The position numbers and the translations under genes were made by a program. A stretch of 64,000 nucleotides of DNA from Bradyrhizobium symbiodeficiens (lineage in GTDB: Bacteria > Pseudomonadota > Alphaproteobacteria > Rhizobiales > Xanthobacteraceae), in NCBI RefSeq assembly GCF_002266465.3, contig NZ_CP029427.2, forward strand, positions 3,288,501 to 3,352,500, given 5' to 3'. Below are positions 53,561 through 63,437 of this stretch, in pieces. The notes under the pieces are model-generated. The model was not told where the DNA came from. It ran no database searches and was given only the letters and a program-made list of their open reading frames with translations. Every line of letters starts with the position of its first letter. The stretch's first letter is position 1.

Positions 53561-54579
53561 CAGCTTTGCGAAGCCGCCATGCGGCTGGCCAGCCTCAAGG
53601 CCGCGATCAGGCTGGCCGGATTGGCTTTGCCGGTGCCGGCGATGTCGAAGGCGGTGCCGTGATCGGGCGAGGTGCGGATGAAGGGCAGGCCGAGCGTGAC
53701 GTTGACGGCGTCCTCGAAGGCGACGGTCTTGATCGGGATCAGTGCCTGGTCGTGATACATGCAGATTGCGCAGTCATAGGTGCTGCGCGCGGCCTCGTGG
53801 AACATGGTGTCGGCGGGCAGCGGGCCCCTGGTCTCGATGCCTTCGCTGCGCAATATCTTGAGCGCGGGAGCGATGATGGTCTGCTCCTCGTGACCGAGCG
53901 AGCCGTCCTCGCCGGCATGCGGATTGAGGCCGGAGACCGCGATGCGCGGCTGCGCGATGCCGAAGCGCGATTTCAGCTCGGCTGCGACGATGCGCACGGT
54001 CGAGACGATCAGCGCGCTGGTGAGCTCTGCCAGCGCATCGCGGATCGAGACGTGGATGGTCACGGGCACCACGGCGAGCCGCGGCGACCATAGCATCATC
54101 ACCGGCTGCGGCACGCGGCCGTCTTCCGCGGCGAGCTCGGCGAGGAATTCGGTGTGGCCGGGATGACGGAAGCCGGCGCGATAGAGCACGCTCTTGGCGA
54201 TCGGATTGGTGACGACGGCGCCGGCGCGGCCCTCGCGGACATCGGTGACCGCCTGCCGGATCGAGGCGAGCGCGGCCGGCGCGCTCGATGCGTCGGGCTT
54301 GCCGGGCTCGGCGGTCGCGCGCTCGCCGGTGGTGACCACGGGGAGGGCATCGGCGAAGGCGGAAACGGCTTCGCCGGGGGTCACCGCCGCGGTCCTGATA
54401 TCGGCACCGATCGCTCGGGCGCGCCGCGCGATCAACGCCTCGTCGCCGAGCAGATAGAAGGCGGGCAGGTTCAGTTCACGGCGCCGGAGCCAGGCTGCGA
54501 TCGTGATGTCGGGGCCGATGCCGGCAGGCTCTCCCAGGGTCAGGGCAAGGGGAAGCGGTTTGACTGCGCGGTTGGCCAT
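53560..54579 (-). CDS. pdxA: 4-hydroxythreonine-4-phosphate dehydrogenase
   Basis: 339 residues from ATG 54579. Acts in deoxyxylulose-5-phosphate-dependent PLP synthesis. Metal-binding His residues are in [26 protein letters not shown] and [15 protein letters not shown]; the start [15 protein letters not shown] is typical. It overlaps surA upstream and rsmA downstream, each by one base. Confidence 0.95.
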   Translation of the reverse strand: MANRAVKPLPLALTLGEPAGIGPDITIAAWLRRRELNLPAFYLLGDEALIARRARAIGADIRTAAVTPGEAVSAFADALPVVTTGERATAEPGKPDASSAPAALASIRQAVTDVREGRAGAVVTNPIAKSVLYRAGFRHPGHTEFLAELAAEDGRVPQPVMMLWSPRLAVVPVTIHVSIRDALAELTSALIVSTVRIVAAELKSRFGIAQPRIAVSGLNPHAGEDGSLGHEEQTIIAPALKILRSEGIETRGPLPADTMFHEAARSTYDCAICMYHDQALIPIKTVAFEDAVNVTLGLPFIRTSPDHGTAFDIAGTGKANPASLIAALRLASRMAASQS

Positions 54580-55517
54580 CAGCGGTTGCGATATTCGATC
54601 ATCGCCGCCTTGCGGAGCTCGTCGAGATAGGCCTTCTGGGTCTTCTCGTACTTCTCCTGATACATCTTCTCGCGGACCTCGCGCTTCTTCGGCGTGTCGA
54701 TCATGGTCGGCTTGCGCGAGCACAGCGCCACCATCTCGATGCCGTTCTTGGTCATCTCGGGCGCGGTCAAATGGCCGATCGGGGTATCGTCGAGCACCTT
54801 GCGCAGCGGCTCGGGCAATTCCGCGGTGGTCTTGGTGATCGTACCGCGGATCGTGGCGTTCGGCGTCGAGCGGAACAGCGAGTTGGCTTCCTCGCAGCTT
54901 GCGACCCGCGTGCGGTAGGTCTCCGCTTCCTTCTTGCGCGTCTCCAGGAACGCCGCGGAGGAGCCGCGCGGCACGATCAGCACGATCGGCTGCATCTTGT
55001 ATTCGGTGCCTTCGATCTGGAGCTTGTCGCCGGTCTGGGCCTGCACGGCCTGGGCGACGTCGCGCTCGCCGACGAGCAGCTTCTCCTTGAAGCGGCCGCG
55101 CACGAGGCTGGTCCAGACCATCTCGGCCTTCATGCGGCTCTTCAGCGTTTCGGGGCGGACACCCTTGGTTTCGAGCGACTTGGTGAGCTGCTCCGGCGAG
55201 ATGCGCATGCGCTGCGCCATGCCCTCGTAGGATTGGTTGACGTCGGAGATACCGGGATCGACGCCGTACTTCCTGCCCTCCTTCATCTTCACCTTGTCGT
55301 CGATCAGCTCGTTGATGACCTCCTGCCGCGGCGGCGTCTTCTGCGTCGTCAGCTGGTCGAGCTTGGAGCGCTGCTCGATGTCGTAATCGGTGATCGGGTC
55401 GCCGTTGACCATGACGACGATGTTCTGCGCGCGCGACGGCGATGGCAGTCCGGTCAGGATCAGTCCGGCAGCGAGGGCGATGATGAGGAGGCGGAAGATA
55501 GGCAATGAGGTCGTCAT
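54579..55517 (-). CDS. SurA-like periplasmic chaperone
   Basis: 312 residues from ATG 55517; ATG 55532 is possible. Signal peptide FRLLIIALAAGLILTGL, then the SurA N-domain motif VVMVNGDPITDYDIEQRSKL and PRQEVINELIDDKVKMKEGRKYG. The C-terminal region lacks a clear parvulin catalytic set, so it probably serves as a chaperone for outer-membrane proteins rather than an isomerase. The gene lies between lptD and pdxA, as in many alphaproteobacteria. Confidence 0.87.
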   Translation of the reverse strand: MTTSLPIFRLLIIALAAGLILTGLPSPSRAQNIVVMVNGDPITDYDIEQRSKLDQLTTQKTPPRQEVINELIDDKVKMKEGRKYGVDPGISDVNQSYEGMAQRMRISPEQLTKSLETKGVRPETLKSRMKAEMVWTSLVRGRFKEKLLVGERDVAQAVQAQTGDKLQIEGTEYKMQPIVLIVPRGSSAAFLETRKKEAETYRTRVASCEEANSLFRSTPNATIRGTITKTTAELPEPLRKVLDDTPIGHLTAPEMTKNGIEMVALCSRKPTMIDTPKKREVREKMYQEKYEKTQKAYLDELRKAAMIEYRNR

Positions 55518-55583
55518 GATTGTCGCTCGCATGTCAGCCGCGTCGAGCCTGTGATGGGGCAACGCGCCGGCACTTCAAACCGT

Positions 55584-58073
55584 TCACTGGAGGCCGGCGG
55601 AATTGCTGCTCGTCGACGAGGTCGCCAGCGTGCGCAGGCCGATCTGGAACATGAACGCATGGCTCAGCACGGGCGGCGCGGTGCCCGCCGCATAGCTATA
55701 CGAAGTTACGTAGTTCGCCGCCAGCACGAAGCAATCGTCGACATAGCCGGCACCGAGCACATACTGGTTGATCTTGTTGGCCTCGAGGTCCCACCGCGCC
55801 GAGCCCGACACCACCCAGTTGGTCGCGATCTTCAGCGAGCCCGAGGTCAGGATGCCCTCGCGGCGGGTCAGATAGCCGAGTTCCGGCTGCGGCGCGTAAT
55901 TGCCGTACAGCACGCTGACCGCCCAGCGGTTGAAGTTAGCGCGGCCTTCCGCCTCGAAGCGCTGCACGTTCCAGGTCTGCTCGTCCATGCGGGAGCGGAC
56001 GCTGAACGTGTAGGTGCTGTTGGGCGAATAGCTGGCGCTCGCGACGTAATCGGAGCGCGGCTTGTCCAGGCCGGAATCGAGGCCGGTATTGATGGAGTCC
56101 TGGACCGCGAAGGAGTTCATGCCGAACAGCTGGTAGGACTGGCCGAACAGCACCTTGACGGCGCCGCCCTTGTCGAACTGCGTGGTGGACTGCACGCCGA
56201 CATTGGCGCGGCCACCGCCCTCGACGCGGTCATAGCCGGAGAACTTGTCGACGCTGAACAGGTTCGAGGCGTCGAACACCATGCTCTGGGCGTCCTCGTT
56301 CGGGAGCTTGCCGGCATAGGTCTCGTTCGGCCGGATGATGATCTGCGCGATCGGCTCGACGGTGGTCGAACCCCAGGGTTGAATGTTGATGAAGGGATAG
56401 CGGTATTCCAGGCCCACGGTCGGCATCAGGCGGAACGCCTGGGTGTCGCCGACGGGAAGATAGTTCGACACGCCCGGCTGGTTCGAGACCGAGGAGTTGA
56501 TCGCGTCGGCGCGCAGGCTGGCGAACGGCGTCCAGATCTGGCCGAGCGGATCGGTGAAGGATTTGCGCCACTGCGCCTCGGCGGTGAGGCGGGTATAGGT
56601 GCCGGGGAAGCCGCGCAGCAGGCACTGCGACGGCGTGCGGGCCAGCGGATCGGCCGACGCCGTCGTGCACAGGCTGCTGGTGTTGGCGACCGTGGTGATC
56701 GGGTCGAACACCGCCTCGTCGCGCGACAGGTTCACGAAATTGGTCTTGTAGCTGAACTCGCCGCCGAACACCGGATAGTTGAGCACGTTGGAATAGTCGA
56801 TCACCGGATAGACGATCGGCACCTGGCTCTGGTTGCCCGAATAGCTCAGCCAGTACATCGTGCGCGCGTCGAAGAAGCTGCGGTTGCCGACGCCGGTCAG
56901 ATAGAGCTGCGACAGCGCTTCCGTCGGCAGCAGCAGGAACGAGCCGAGCGGATCGCGGTACTGGTAGAGCCGGTAGTCCGAGAAGAAATAGTAGTCGGAC
57001 ATCAGGACGCCGTCCCAACCCCAGACCCATTTGTCGTTCAGCGCGAACTGACCCTTGGTGTCGACGGCGCCGCGGAACTGCTTGTCGCCGGGCTGGCCGG
57101 AAAACGCGCCGGGATCGAGCTGGTTGATGCCATAGGCTCGGATCTGGTAGGCGCCGTCGATCAGGCGCTGACGGAATTCGCCCTGCAGCAGCACGCCCTG
57201 CCGCGACATGAAGCGGGGGGTGATGGTTGCGTCCATGTCGGGCGCGATCGCCCAATAATACGGAACCTCGGCGCCGAATCCCGTGTTCGTCGTGCCCGGG
57301 AAATAGCCGGGCATCAGGAAGCCGCTCTTGCGCTTCACGGTCGGGTCGGGCGTCGAAAAATAGGGCATGTAGGCGATCGGCACGCCGAAGAATTCGAGCG
57401 ACGCTGTTTCGAAATACAGCATCTTCTCCTGCTGGTCGTGGATGATGCGCGCACCCTTGACCTGCCACAGCGGCGGCTTCTTCGGATCGTCCTTACACGG
57501 CGCGCAGGCCGTGTAGACGCCGTTCTCGAACACCGTGTAATTGCCGTCGGAGCGGTCGGAGCGGCTCGCGGCCATGCGGGTCTGGTCGGCGGTATCCACA
57601 CGCAGCGAATCGACGAAACCGTCGCGGTAATCGTCGGAGAGATCCAGGATCTCGGCATAGGTGATCTTGCCGTCGGCATCCGTCATGCGGATGTTGCCTT
57701 CGGCATGCAGCCGCTTGGTCTTCTGGTCGTAGATGACCTTGTCGGCCTCGACGCTGGTGCCGTTGTAGAACAGCTGGACGTTACCGACCGCGGAAACGCG
57801 CGAATTGTTGTAGTCGTAGTCGACCTCGGTCGCCTGAACCAGCATCTGGTTGTCGTTGGCGACCTTCGGCGGCTTCGGGCGCGGCGGCAGCGGATTGTAG
57901 GTGAAGCTCTGGGCCGAGGCGGGGGCCACGGCGGCAACATCGATCAGCGCGCCGAGCGATGCCACGGCAGCGCCAGCCATCACGAGCCTGCGAAGAGCCA
58001 AGCCGAACCCGTTCGCGCGCATCACGATGCGGCGCGTCAAACCAGACACGGGTCCTCGACGGACGGCAGTCAC
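55584..58073 (-). CDS. lptD: LPS-assembly protein LptD
   Basis: 829 residues, starting at GTG 58073, which overlaps the lptG stop by one base (TAGTG) and has GGAGG upstream; ATG 58022 is the next choice. The signal peptide (ALRRLVMAGAAVASLGA...) is followed by an OstA jellyroll (VEADKVIYDQKTKRLHAEGNIRM, about 105-190) and a long outer-membrane beta-barrel ending in a typical aromatic-poor strand. Cys are near ACAPC, SLC, SQC and DDC, consistent with inter-domain disulfides. It inserts LPS in the outer leaflet with LptE. Confidence 0.95.
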   Translation of the reverse strand: MTAVRRGPVSGLTRRIVMRANGFGLALRRLVMAGAAVASLGALIDVAAVAPASAQSFTYNPLPPRPKPPKVANDNQMLVQATEVDYDYNNSRVSAVGNVQLFYNGTSVEADKVIYDQKTKRLHAEGNIRMTDADGKITYAEILDLSDDYRDGFVDSLRVDTADQTRMAASRSDRSDGNYTVFENGVYTACAPCKDDPKKPPLWQVKGARIIHDQQEKMLYFETASLEFFGVPIAYMPYFSTPDPTVKRKSGFLMPGYFPGTTNTGFGAEVPYYWAIAPDMDATITPRFMSRQGVLLQGEFRQRLIDGAYQIRAYGINQLDPGAFSGQPGDKQFRGAVDTKGQFALNDKWVWGWDGVLMSDYYFFSDYRLYQYRDPLGSFLLLPTEALSQLYLTGVGNRSFFDARTMYWLSYSGNQSQVPIVYPVIDYSNVLNYPVFGGEFSYKTNFVNLSRDEAVFDPITTVANTSSLCTTASADPLARTPSQCLLRGFPGTYTRLTAEAQWRKSFTDPLGQIWTPFASLRADAINSSVSNQPGVSNYLPVGDTQAFRLMPTVGLEYRYPFINIQPWGSTTVEPIAQIIIRPNETYAGKLPNEDAQSMVFDASNLFSVDKFSGYDRVEGGGRANVGVQSTTQFDKGGAVKVLFGQSYQLFGMNSFAVQDSINTGLDSGLDKPRSDYVASASYSPNSTYTFSVRSRMDEQTWNVQRFEAEGRANFNRWAVSVLYGNYAPQPELGYLTRREGILTSGSLKIATNWVVSGSARWDLEANKINQYVLGAGYVDDCFVLAANYVTSYSYAAGTAPPVLSHAFMFQIGLRTLATSSTSSNSAGLQ

Positions 58074-59170
58074 TAACCGTCCTCCTGGTACAACAAGGCC
58101 AAAAAGCCGGTGAGGCCGCCCACCACCGCGGGCAACCACGCCGCAGCGATCGGATGCATCAACTCAGCCTTGCTCAAGTCTTCAGTCACTTTCGACAGAA
58201 CGTAGAGCAGAAAGCCTGCGCCCACGCCACTCAAAACCATCTTTTGCACGCCGCCCATCCGGAAGAAGCGCAACGACACCGAGGCCGCGAGCATCACCAT
58301 GGCGGCCAGCAAAAACGGCTGTGCCAAGAGCTTCTGATACTGGAGTCGGTATCCGGCTGTCGCGAAGCCCGAGCTTTCGGAGGAGCGGATGTAGCTCGGT
58401 AGTTGCCAAAAGGACACAGTCTCGGGGGTGGAAAAACTGTTGCGGACCTGCGCCTCGGTCAGCGTCGTCGGAATCTCCAGAGTGGCCTGGTCGATCGGCG
58501 GAGAGTCCAGCGAGAAGCGGCGAACGGACTTGAACAGCCAATGGCCCGCCTCCAATGTCGCCTCGCGCGCCTCGACCCGCTCCTTGAAATGGCTGTCTGT
58601 GTCAAAGCGGAACAGCGTCAGGCCGGTGAGTCGGACGCCCTGCTGCTCGCTGCGCGCGGCGTTGATGATGGTCTGGCCGTCGCTGGTCAGCTGATTGAGC
58701 CAGAAGCCGGAGGCGTCCTGGATGCCGCCGCCGGGTGCCGAGCCGAACAGCTCGGCTTCCATGCGCTTGGAGAGCTCGCGCAGATTCGCCGACATCGGAT
58801 TGTAGGCGATCGTCGCGATCACCCCGATCAGGAGCGCGCTGCCGAGCGCCGGCGAAATGAACTGCCATGCGGAGATGCCGGCGGCGCGCGCAACCACGAG
58901 CTCGAGTCGGCGGGAGAGGGCGAGATAGCAGGTCATGGCGCCGATCAGCATGCAGAACGGCGTCAGTTTCTCCAGCAGCTGCGGCACCCGGAACAGCGAG
59001 GTCTCGGCCACCATCAGCGCCGAGGCGGACGCCAGCCCCGAGGTCTTGCGCACCATCTCGATGTAGTCGACCAGCACCAGCAGCAGGAAAATGCCCAGGA
59101 ACACGCCGAGCGCCGCGACCACGAAGCGGCCGGCGAAATAGCGTCCGAGCGTGTTGGTGAGCATGCTCAT
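58073..59170 (-). CDS. lptG: LPS export permease LptG
   Basis: 365 residues from ATG 59170, whose ATGA overlaps the lptF stop. Six membrane segments in two groups of three flank a periplasmic beta-jellyroll. The family start TLGRYFAGRFVVAALGVFLGIFLLLVLVDYIE and the C-terminal LRFFRMGGVQKMVLSGVGAGFLLYVLSKV are clear. With LptF and the LptB ATPase (not in the window) it extracts LPS from the inner membrane. Confidence 0.95.
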   Translation of the reverse strand: MSMLTNTLGRYFAGRFVVAALGVFLGIFLLLVLVDYIEMVRKTSGLASASALMVAETSLFRVPQLLEKLTPFCMLIGAMTCYLALSRRLELVVARAAGISAWQFISPALGSALLIGVIATIAYNPMSANLRELSKRMEAELFGSAPGGGIQDASGFWLNQLTSDGQTIINAARSEQQGVRLTGLTLFRFDTDSHFKERVEAREATLEAGHWLFKSVRRFSLDSPPIDQATLEIPTTLTEAQVRNSFSTPETVSFWQLPSYIRSSESSGFATAGYRLQYQKLLAQPFLLAAMVMLAASVSLRFFRMGGVQKMVLSGVGAGFLLYVLSKVTEDLSKAELMHPIAAAWLPAVVGGLTGFLALLYQEDG

Positions 59171-60336
59171 GCGGTGGCCGGCCGTCCGAACAGCCGCGCG
59201 ATGCGCGCGTTCGACCTGTTGATGGCTTCCATGAGGCCAGGGGGCGGCTCGACCACGACGCCGCCGATGATCATCCACAGCCCGACGCCGATGGCGCCAA
59301 AGACCATCGCGTACTGGACCAGGACCGGGCTCGATGACTTCACCGCCATCACCGAGCAGGCAAAGCCGGCCATGCGCAGGCCGAACACCGCGACGACCGA
59401 ACCGCCGATCGAGAAATTGCGGCTCTGGCGGGTGGTGCGGGGCGCACCGAGGAAGGCGAAGGTCAGCACGGCGAAGGCGAAGGGATAGATCGGCGCGAGC
59501 AGGCTGTCATGCAGCGCCGAGCGGAACTGGCCGGGAATCTGCTTGTAGACGGGGTCGTTCTCGGACGGCGAGAACAGCTCCCAGAGATAGCGCTCGCGGA
59601 TGCCGAGGGTGACGTCGCGGCCCTGGCCCGAGAACTTCGACATGTCGAAGCCGTAGCGGCCGAACGCCACCAGCGCGGGATCGCGCTTGCCCGCCTCGAA
59701 GCGCTGGAGATTGCCGGTCTCCAGCACCAGGAACGAGCCGGTCTCATTCTTCACGACCTCGCCGTGCTCGGCGACGATCGAGACGCGCTCTTTGGGATCG
59801 CGGCGGTCGTCGATGAAGATGCCGGCAAGGACGCCGCCGGGCTGGCGTTCGCGAATCCGGATCGTGAGATTCTGGTCGAGCTGGGCGAAGCGCCCGGGCT
59901 GCAGGATGTTGGTGAGCACGTCCGCGGTGATCTCGGCATCCCACTGCTTGATCCGCCGCATGCCGTCGGGAGCGAGATAGGCCGCGATGAAGGCCACCAG
60001 CAGCGCCACCACGCAGGTGGCATAGAAGAACGGAAGGAACAGCCGGATCGGCGACAGGCCGGCGGCATTCATCACGATGATCTCGGAATCGGTCGCGAGC
60101 TTGTTCAGCGTGTGCGAGATCGCGATCATCAGCGCGATCGGCGAGATGATCAGGACCAGCGCCGGCACGACGAGGCTGGTGATGCCGAGGAAGGTGAGGA
60201 TGGTCTGACCCTGGCTCGTCATCAGGTCGATGCCGCGCAACGCCTGCGTAATCCAGATCACGCCGGTGAGGCTGACCAGGATCAGCGCAAACGACGCCAG
60301 CGTCGTGCGGAAGATATACCTATCGATCGACCCCAT
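59167..60336 (-). CDS. lptF: LPS export permease LptF
   Basis: 389 residues. Starts MGSIDRYIFRTTLASFALILVSLTGVIWITQALRGIDLM; same six-segment plan as LptG with a large periplasmic loop. First gene of lptF-lptG-lptD-surA-pdxA-rsmA, where most junctions overlap by one to four bases. Divergent from pepA across 340 bp. Confidence 0.95.
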   Translation of the reverse strand: MGSIDRYIFRTTLASFALILVSLTGVIWITQALRGIDLMTSQGQTILTFLGITSLVVPALVLIISPIALMIAISHTLNKLATDSEIIVMNAAGLSPIRLFLPFFYATCVVALLVAFIAAYLAPDGMRRIKQWDAEITADVLTNILQPGRFAQLDQNLTIRIRERQPGGVLAGIFIDDRRDPKERVSIVAEHGEVVKNETGSFLVLETGNLQRFEAGKRDPALVAFGRYGFDMSKFSGQGRDVTLGIRERYLWELFSPSENDPVYKQIPGQFRSALHDSLLAPIYPFAFAVLTFAFLGAPRTTRQSRNFSIGGSVVAVFGLRMAGFACSVMAVKSSSPVLVQYAMVFGAIGVGLWMIIGGVVVEPPPGLMEAINRSNARIARLFGRPATA

Positions 60337-60676
60337 GCGCTACCGCACGAATCCCACCAAGTCCCCAATGTCGGCCGAAATTCCCGCTGCCCAACCAATC
60401 CCCGATCAGGGGATCCCCAAGGTTGGCCAGCGCCTCTTCCGCCAGCTCACTCTCTCACTACCATCCCTTTGATCCGTCAACAAAATGGCTGCCCCGTGGC
60501 ACCCTCATTATACGGTTAATATTTCCCTCGTTGTGGCGTTGAGGCCACGGGGGGTGCTTGGCATCTGCCGGGGCGCTGGCCCATAGTGCGGATGGCTCAA
60601 TGAATCGCCGTTCAGGTCCGGCCCCGGCCAGGGACCCTGAACAGCAAAAAGACCAAGATTTTTGAAGGAGTTACCC
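60337..60676. other. divergent lptF/pepA intergenic region
   Basis: 340 bases without a gene. It should carry promoters for the leftward LPS/chaperone transcript and for pepA. TTGATCCGTCAA at about 60470 is a short palindrome, but its spacing does not match the FixK/FNR box. An A+T-rich patch (ATTATACGGTTAATATTTCC, near 60506) is the best candidate for the pepA -10 area. Confidence 0.4.
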
Positions 60677-62176
60677 ATGTCCGATGCCATCAAGGTCGGC
60701 TTCGTCCCATTGTCTGCTGCCGCCCGTGGCATCCTGGTCGTGTTCTGCGACGACAGTCTGAAGGTCGGTCCGGCGACGGCCAAGGCGCTGGGCGGCGCTG
60801 TCGAACTCGTGAAGCGCGCGGCCGCCGCTGCCGCCTTTAAGGGCAAGACCGGGGCTGCGCTCGACATCCTGGCGCCGGAAGGGGTGAAGGCCACCCGTCT
60901 GCTCGTGATCGGCGCCGGCAAGGCGGCCGGCCTGAAGGCGAACGATTTCCTCAAATTCGGCGGGGTGGCGGCGGGCAAGCTTGCCGCGGGGGCGGCCGCC
61001 ATGACCGTCATGGCGGAACTGCCGAGCGGTGCCATGACGAGCGAGCAGGCGGTTGCGATCGCCTCGGGCCTGCGCCTGCGCGCCTATAAGTTCGACCGCT
61101 ACAAGACCAAGAAGAAGGACGGCGAGGAGGGCGGCTCGCGCGCCGACATCTCGCTTGCGGTCGGCGATGCCACTGCTGCGAAGAAGGCCTTTGCCTCGGC
61201 CGGCCACGTCGTCGACGGCGTGATCATCGCGCGCGACCTCGTCAACGAGCCGCCGAACGTGCTCTTCCCCGAGGAATTCGCGCGCCGCGCCAGTCAGCTC
61301 CGCAAGCTCGGCGTCAAGGTCGAGGTGCTCGACGTCAAGGCGATGCAGAAGCTCGGCATGGGCGCGCTGCTCGGCGTCGGCCAGGGCTCGGCGCGGCCGA
61401 GCCGCACCGTGATCATGCGCTGGGACGGCGGCAAGAAGGGTGAGGCGCCGGTGAGCTTCGTCGGCAAGGGCGTCTGCTTCGACACCGGCGGCATTTCGAT
61501 CAAGCCGGCCGGCAGCATGGAGGACATGAAGGGCGACATGGGGGGCGCGGCCTGCGTCGTCGGCCTGATGCACGCGCTTGCCGCGCGCAAGGCCAAGGCC
61601 AACGTGGTCGGCGCCATCGGTCTCGTCGAGAACATGCCCGACGGCAATGCGCAGCGGCCGGGCGACATCGTCACCTCGATGTCGGGCCAGACCATCGAGA
61701 TCATCAACACCGACGCGGAGGGCCGCCTCGTTCTGGCCGACGTGCTCTGGTACGTCGCCAAGAAGGTGAAGCCGAAATTCATGGTGGATCTGGCGACGCT
61801 GACCGGCGCGATCGTGGTCGCGCTCGGCACCGAGCATGCCGGCATGTTCTCCAACAATGACGAACTCGCCGAACGCCTGCTGGCGGCCGGCACCGAGACC
61901 GGGGACAAGGTCTGGCGCATGCCGCTCGGTCCCGAATACGACAAGCTGATCGATTCCCAGTTCGCCGACATGAAGAACACCGGCGGCCGCCATGGCGGCT
62001 CGATCACCGCGGCGCAGTTCCTGCAGCGCTTCGTCGACGGCACGCCCTGGGCCCATCTCGACATCGCCGGTACCGCCATGGGCGCGCCGAAGACCGACAT
62101 CAACCAAAGCTGGGCAAGCGGCTATGGCGTCCGCCTGCTCGACCGCCTGGTCGTAGACCATTACGAACGCAAATGA
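60677..62176 (+). CDS. pepA: leucyl aminopeptidase
   Basis: 499 residues from ATG 60677, with AAGGAG seven bases before it. Peptidase M17: binuclear-zinc ligands and catalytic Lys/Arg lie in [25 protein letters not shown] and [14 protein letters not shown], all intact. Hexameric cytosolic exopeptidase. holC starts six bases after its stop codon. Confidence 0.96.
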   Translation: MSDAIKVGFVPLSAAARGILVVFCDDSLKVGPATAKALGGAVELVKRAAAAAAFKGKTGAALDILAPEGVKATRLLVIGAGKAAGLKANDFLKFGGVAAGKLAAGAAAMTVMAELPSGAMTSEQAVAIASGLRLRAYKFDRYKTKKKDGEEGGSRADISLAVGDATAAKKAFASAGHVVDGVIIARDLVNEPPNVLFPEEFARRASQLRKLGVKVEVLDVKAMQKLGMGALLGVGQGSARPSRTVIMRWDGGKKGEAPVSFVGKGVCFDTGGISIKPAGSMEDMKGDMGGAACVVGLMHALAARKAKANVVGAIGLVENMPDGNAQRPGDIVTSMSGQTIEIINTDAEGRLVLADVLWYVAKKVKPKFMVDLATLTGAIVVALGTEHAGMFSNNDELAERLLAAGTETGDKVWRMPLGPEYDKLIDSQFADMKNTGGRHGGSITAAQFLQRFVDGTPWAHLDIAGTAMGAPKTDINQSWASGYGVRLLDRLVVDHYERK

Positions 62177-62182
62177 CCCGAG

Positions 62183-62635
62183 ATGACTGAAGTCCTGTTC
62201 TATCATCTGCAAAACATGACGGTGGAGAACGTGTTGCCGCCGCTTCTCGAGAAATCGCTCGAGCGCGGCTGGCGCGTCGTGGTGCAGTCGACCTCGGAAG
62301 AGCGCGCCGACGCGCTCGATGCGCACCTGTGGACCTATCGCGACGATTCATTCCTGCCGCATGCGACATGGCGCGTGAACGATGCTGCCGATCAGCCGGT
62401 CGTGCTGGCAATCGAGGAGGGCAATCCCAACGGCGCCCATGTCCGATTCCTGGTCGACAACGCCGCCCTGCCGCAGGACGCGCAGGGCTATGCGCGCATG
62501 GTGATGCTGTTCAACGGCGACGATCCGGATGCCCTCGCGCTCGCCCGCAGCGCGTGGACGGATTGCAAGGCGCGGGGATTTGATGTCACCTATTGGCAGG
62601 CCGACGAGCGGGGCCGATGGCAGCGTCGGAATTAG
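62183..62635 (+). CDS. holC: DNA polymerase III chi subunit
   Basis: 150 residues. Family start TEVLFYHLQNMTVENVLPPLLEKSLERGWRVVVQ and the Trp/Asp motif HLWTYRDDSFLPHATW match HolC, which links the clamp loader to SSB. The pepA-holC order is standard in alphaproteobacteria. Confidence 0.93.
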   Translation: MTEVLFYHLQNMTVENVLPPLLEKSLERGWRVVVQSTSEERADALDAHLWTYRDDSFLPHATWRVNDAADQPVVLAIEEGNPNGAHVRFLVDNAALPQDAQGYARMVMLFNGDDPDALALARSAWTDCKARGFDVTYWQADERGRWQRRN

Positions 62636-62762
62636 GGGGCCTTCGCAATTAATGATAATTTGCACTTTTCGGGCGATGCTGGCTTTTGTCACCTTCGTGC
62701 CGCAAAGTGATGTTGGGACAATCGCTTAGGGCTGGTCCTTCACGCGGGGAATTTGGTTTATC

Positions 62763-63293
62763 GTGCGACATCAAAAGCTTCCCAGCTCGCTCATCGTTGC
62801 GTTGGCTGCCGTCGGGCCTCTGGTTGCGGGCTGCTCCGGCGGGACCGACCTGCTCGCGTCCGCCAAGGACGCACAATGGTTCAACACGCCCAGCCGGCTG
62901 TTCATCAAGAACATCTCGATCGAGTCGCCGCCGCTGACCCCCGACAAGCCGGTGGCCGCTGAGGATCTCGTCAGCGCCGACGGCGCCTGTCCCGGCATGA
63001 CGCCGCCTCCGGGACCGGCCGATGCCAATGCGTCGACGACGGCGCCGGCTCCGATGGGCGGCACGGTCGCGCTCGGCCACACCGAATGCGACGTGGTGCG
63101 CGGCATCGGCGCGCCGTCGAACGTCAATCTCTCCAATGATGGCGCCGGGCGGCGCGTCGCCGTGGTGACATGGACGACGGGCCCGCGAGCGGGCATCTAC
63201 ACCTTCACGGCGGGTCGCCTGTCGTCGATCGAAGGCAATCCTGATCCGCAGCCGGTGCCGAAGGCAGCCAAGCCGAAGAAGAAGCACGCGTAA
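62763..63293 (+). CDS. lipoprotein of unknown function
   Basis: 176 residues starting at GTG 62763. Lipobox VAGC near residue 24 of a typical lipoprotein signal. The mature part has Pro/Ala-rich linkers and a conserved-looking block LGHTECDVVRGIGAPSNVNLSNDGAGRRVAVVTWTTGPRAGIYTF, which resembles the SmpA/BamE-type fold in pattern (a start with ECDVVR and the ending GxYxF), then a Lys-rich end. BamE-like lipoproteins serve the outer membrane; this link is tentative. Confidence 0.75.
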   Translation: MRHQKLPSSLIVALAAVGPLVAGCSGGTDLLASAKDAQWFNTPSRLFIKNISIESPPLTPDKPVAAEDLVSADGACPGMTPPPGPADANASTTAPAPMGGTVALGHTECDVVRGIGAPSNVNLSNDGAGRRVAVVTWTTGPRAGIYTFTAGRLSSIEGNPDPQPVPKAAKPKKKHA

Positions 63294-63301
63294 CAAAATG
63301 C

Positions 63302-63437
63302 CCGTGTCCCGGACGCGGCGCGGCATGAAATGACGCGACGCTGAGCCGGGACCCATGTTTCAGCGTGCAAGCTGCTCCTGGGTCCGGGCTCTGCGGCGCA
63401 TCGCCTTCGCGCTGCCCCCTTGGCCGGGGCACACGAG
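63302..63437. repeat. palindromic repeat element
   Basis: GAGCCGGGACCCA (63343-63355) and TGGGTCCGGGCTC (63379-63391) form a 13-bp stem with one mismatch; outer GTGTCCCGG and CCGGGGCACAC arms are partly paired. The arms resemble those at 42120-42175. It separates the lipoprotein gene from the convergent ABC-F gene. Confidence 0.6.

Noticed and set aside
55551..58076. 841-codon open frame opposite lptD
   Set aside because: It mirrors lptD codon positions in a G+C-rich sequence; it has Arg/Ala-rich content, no domain and no ribosome site. lptD has clear family motifs throughout.
60470..60481. TTGATCCGTCAA as a FixK/FNR box
   Set aside because: The half-sites TTGA and TCAA are separated by four bases, not the six required for the 14-bp box.
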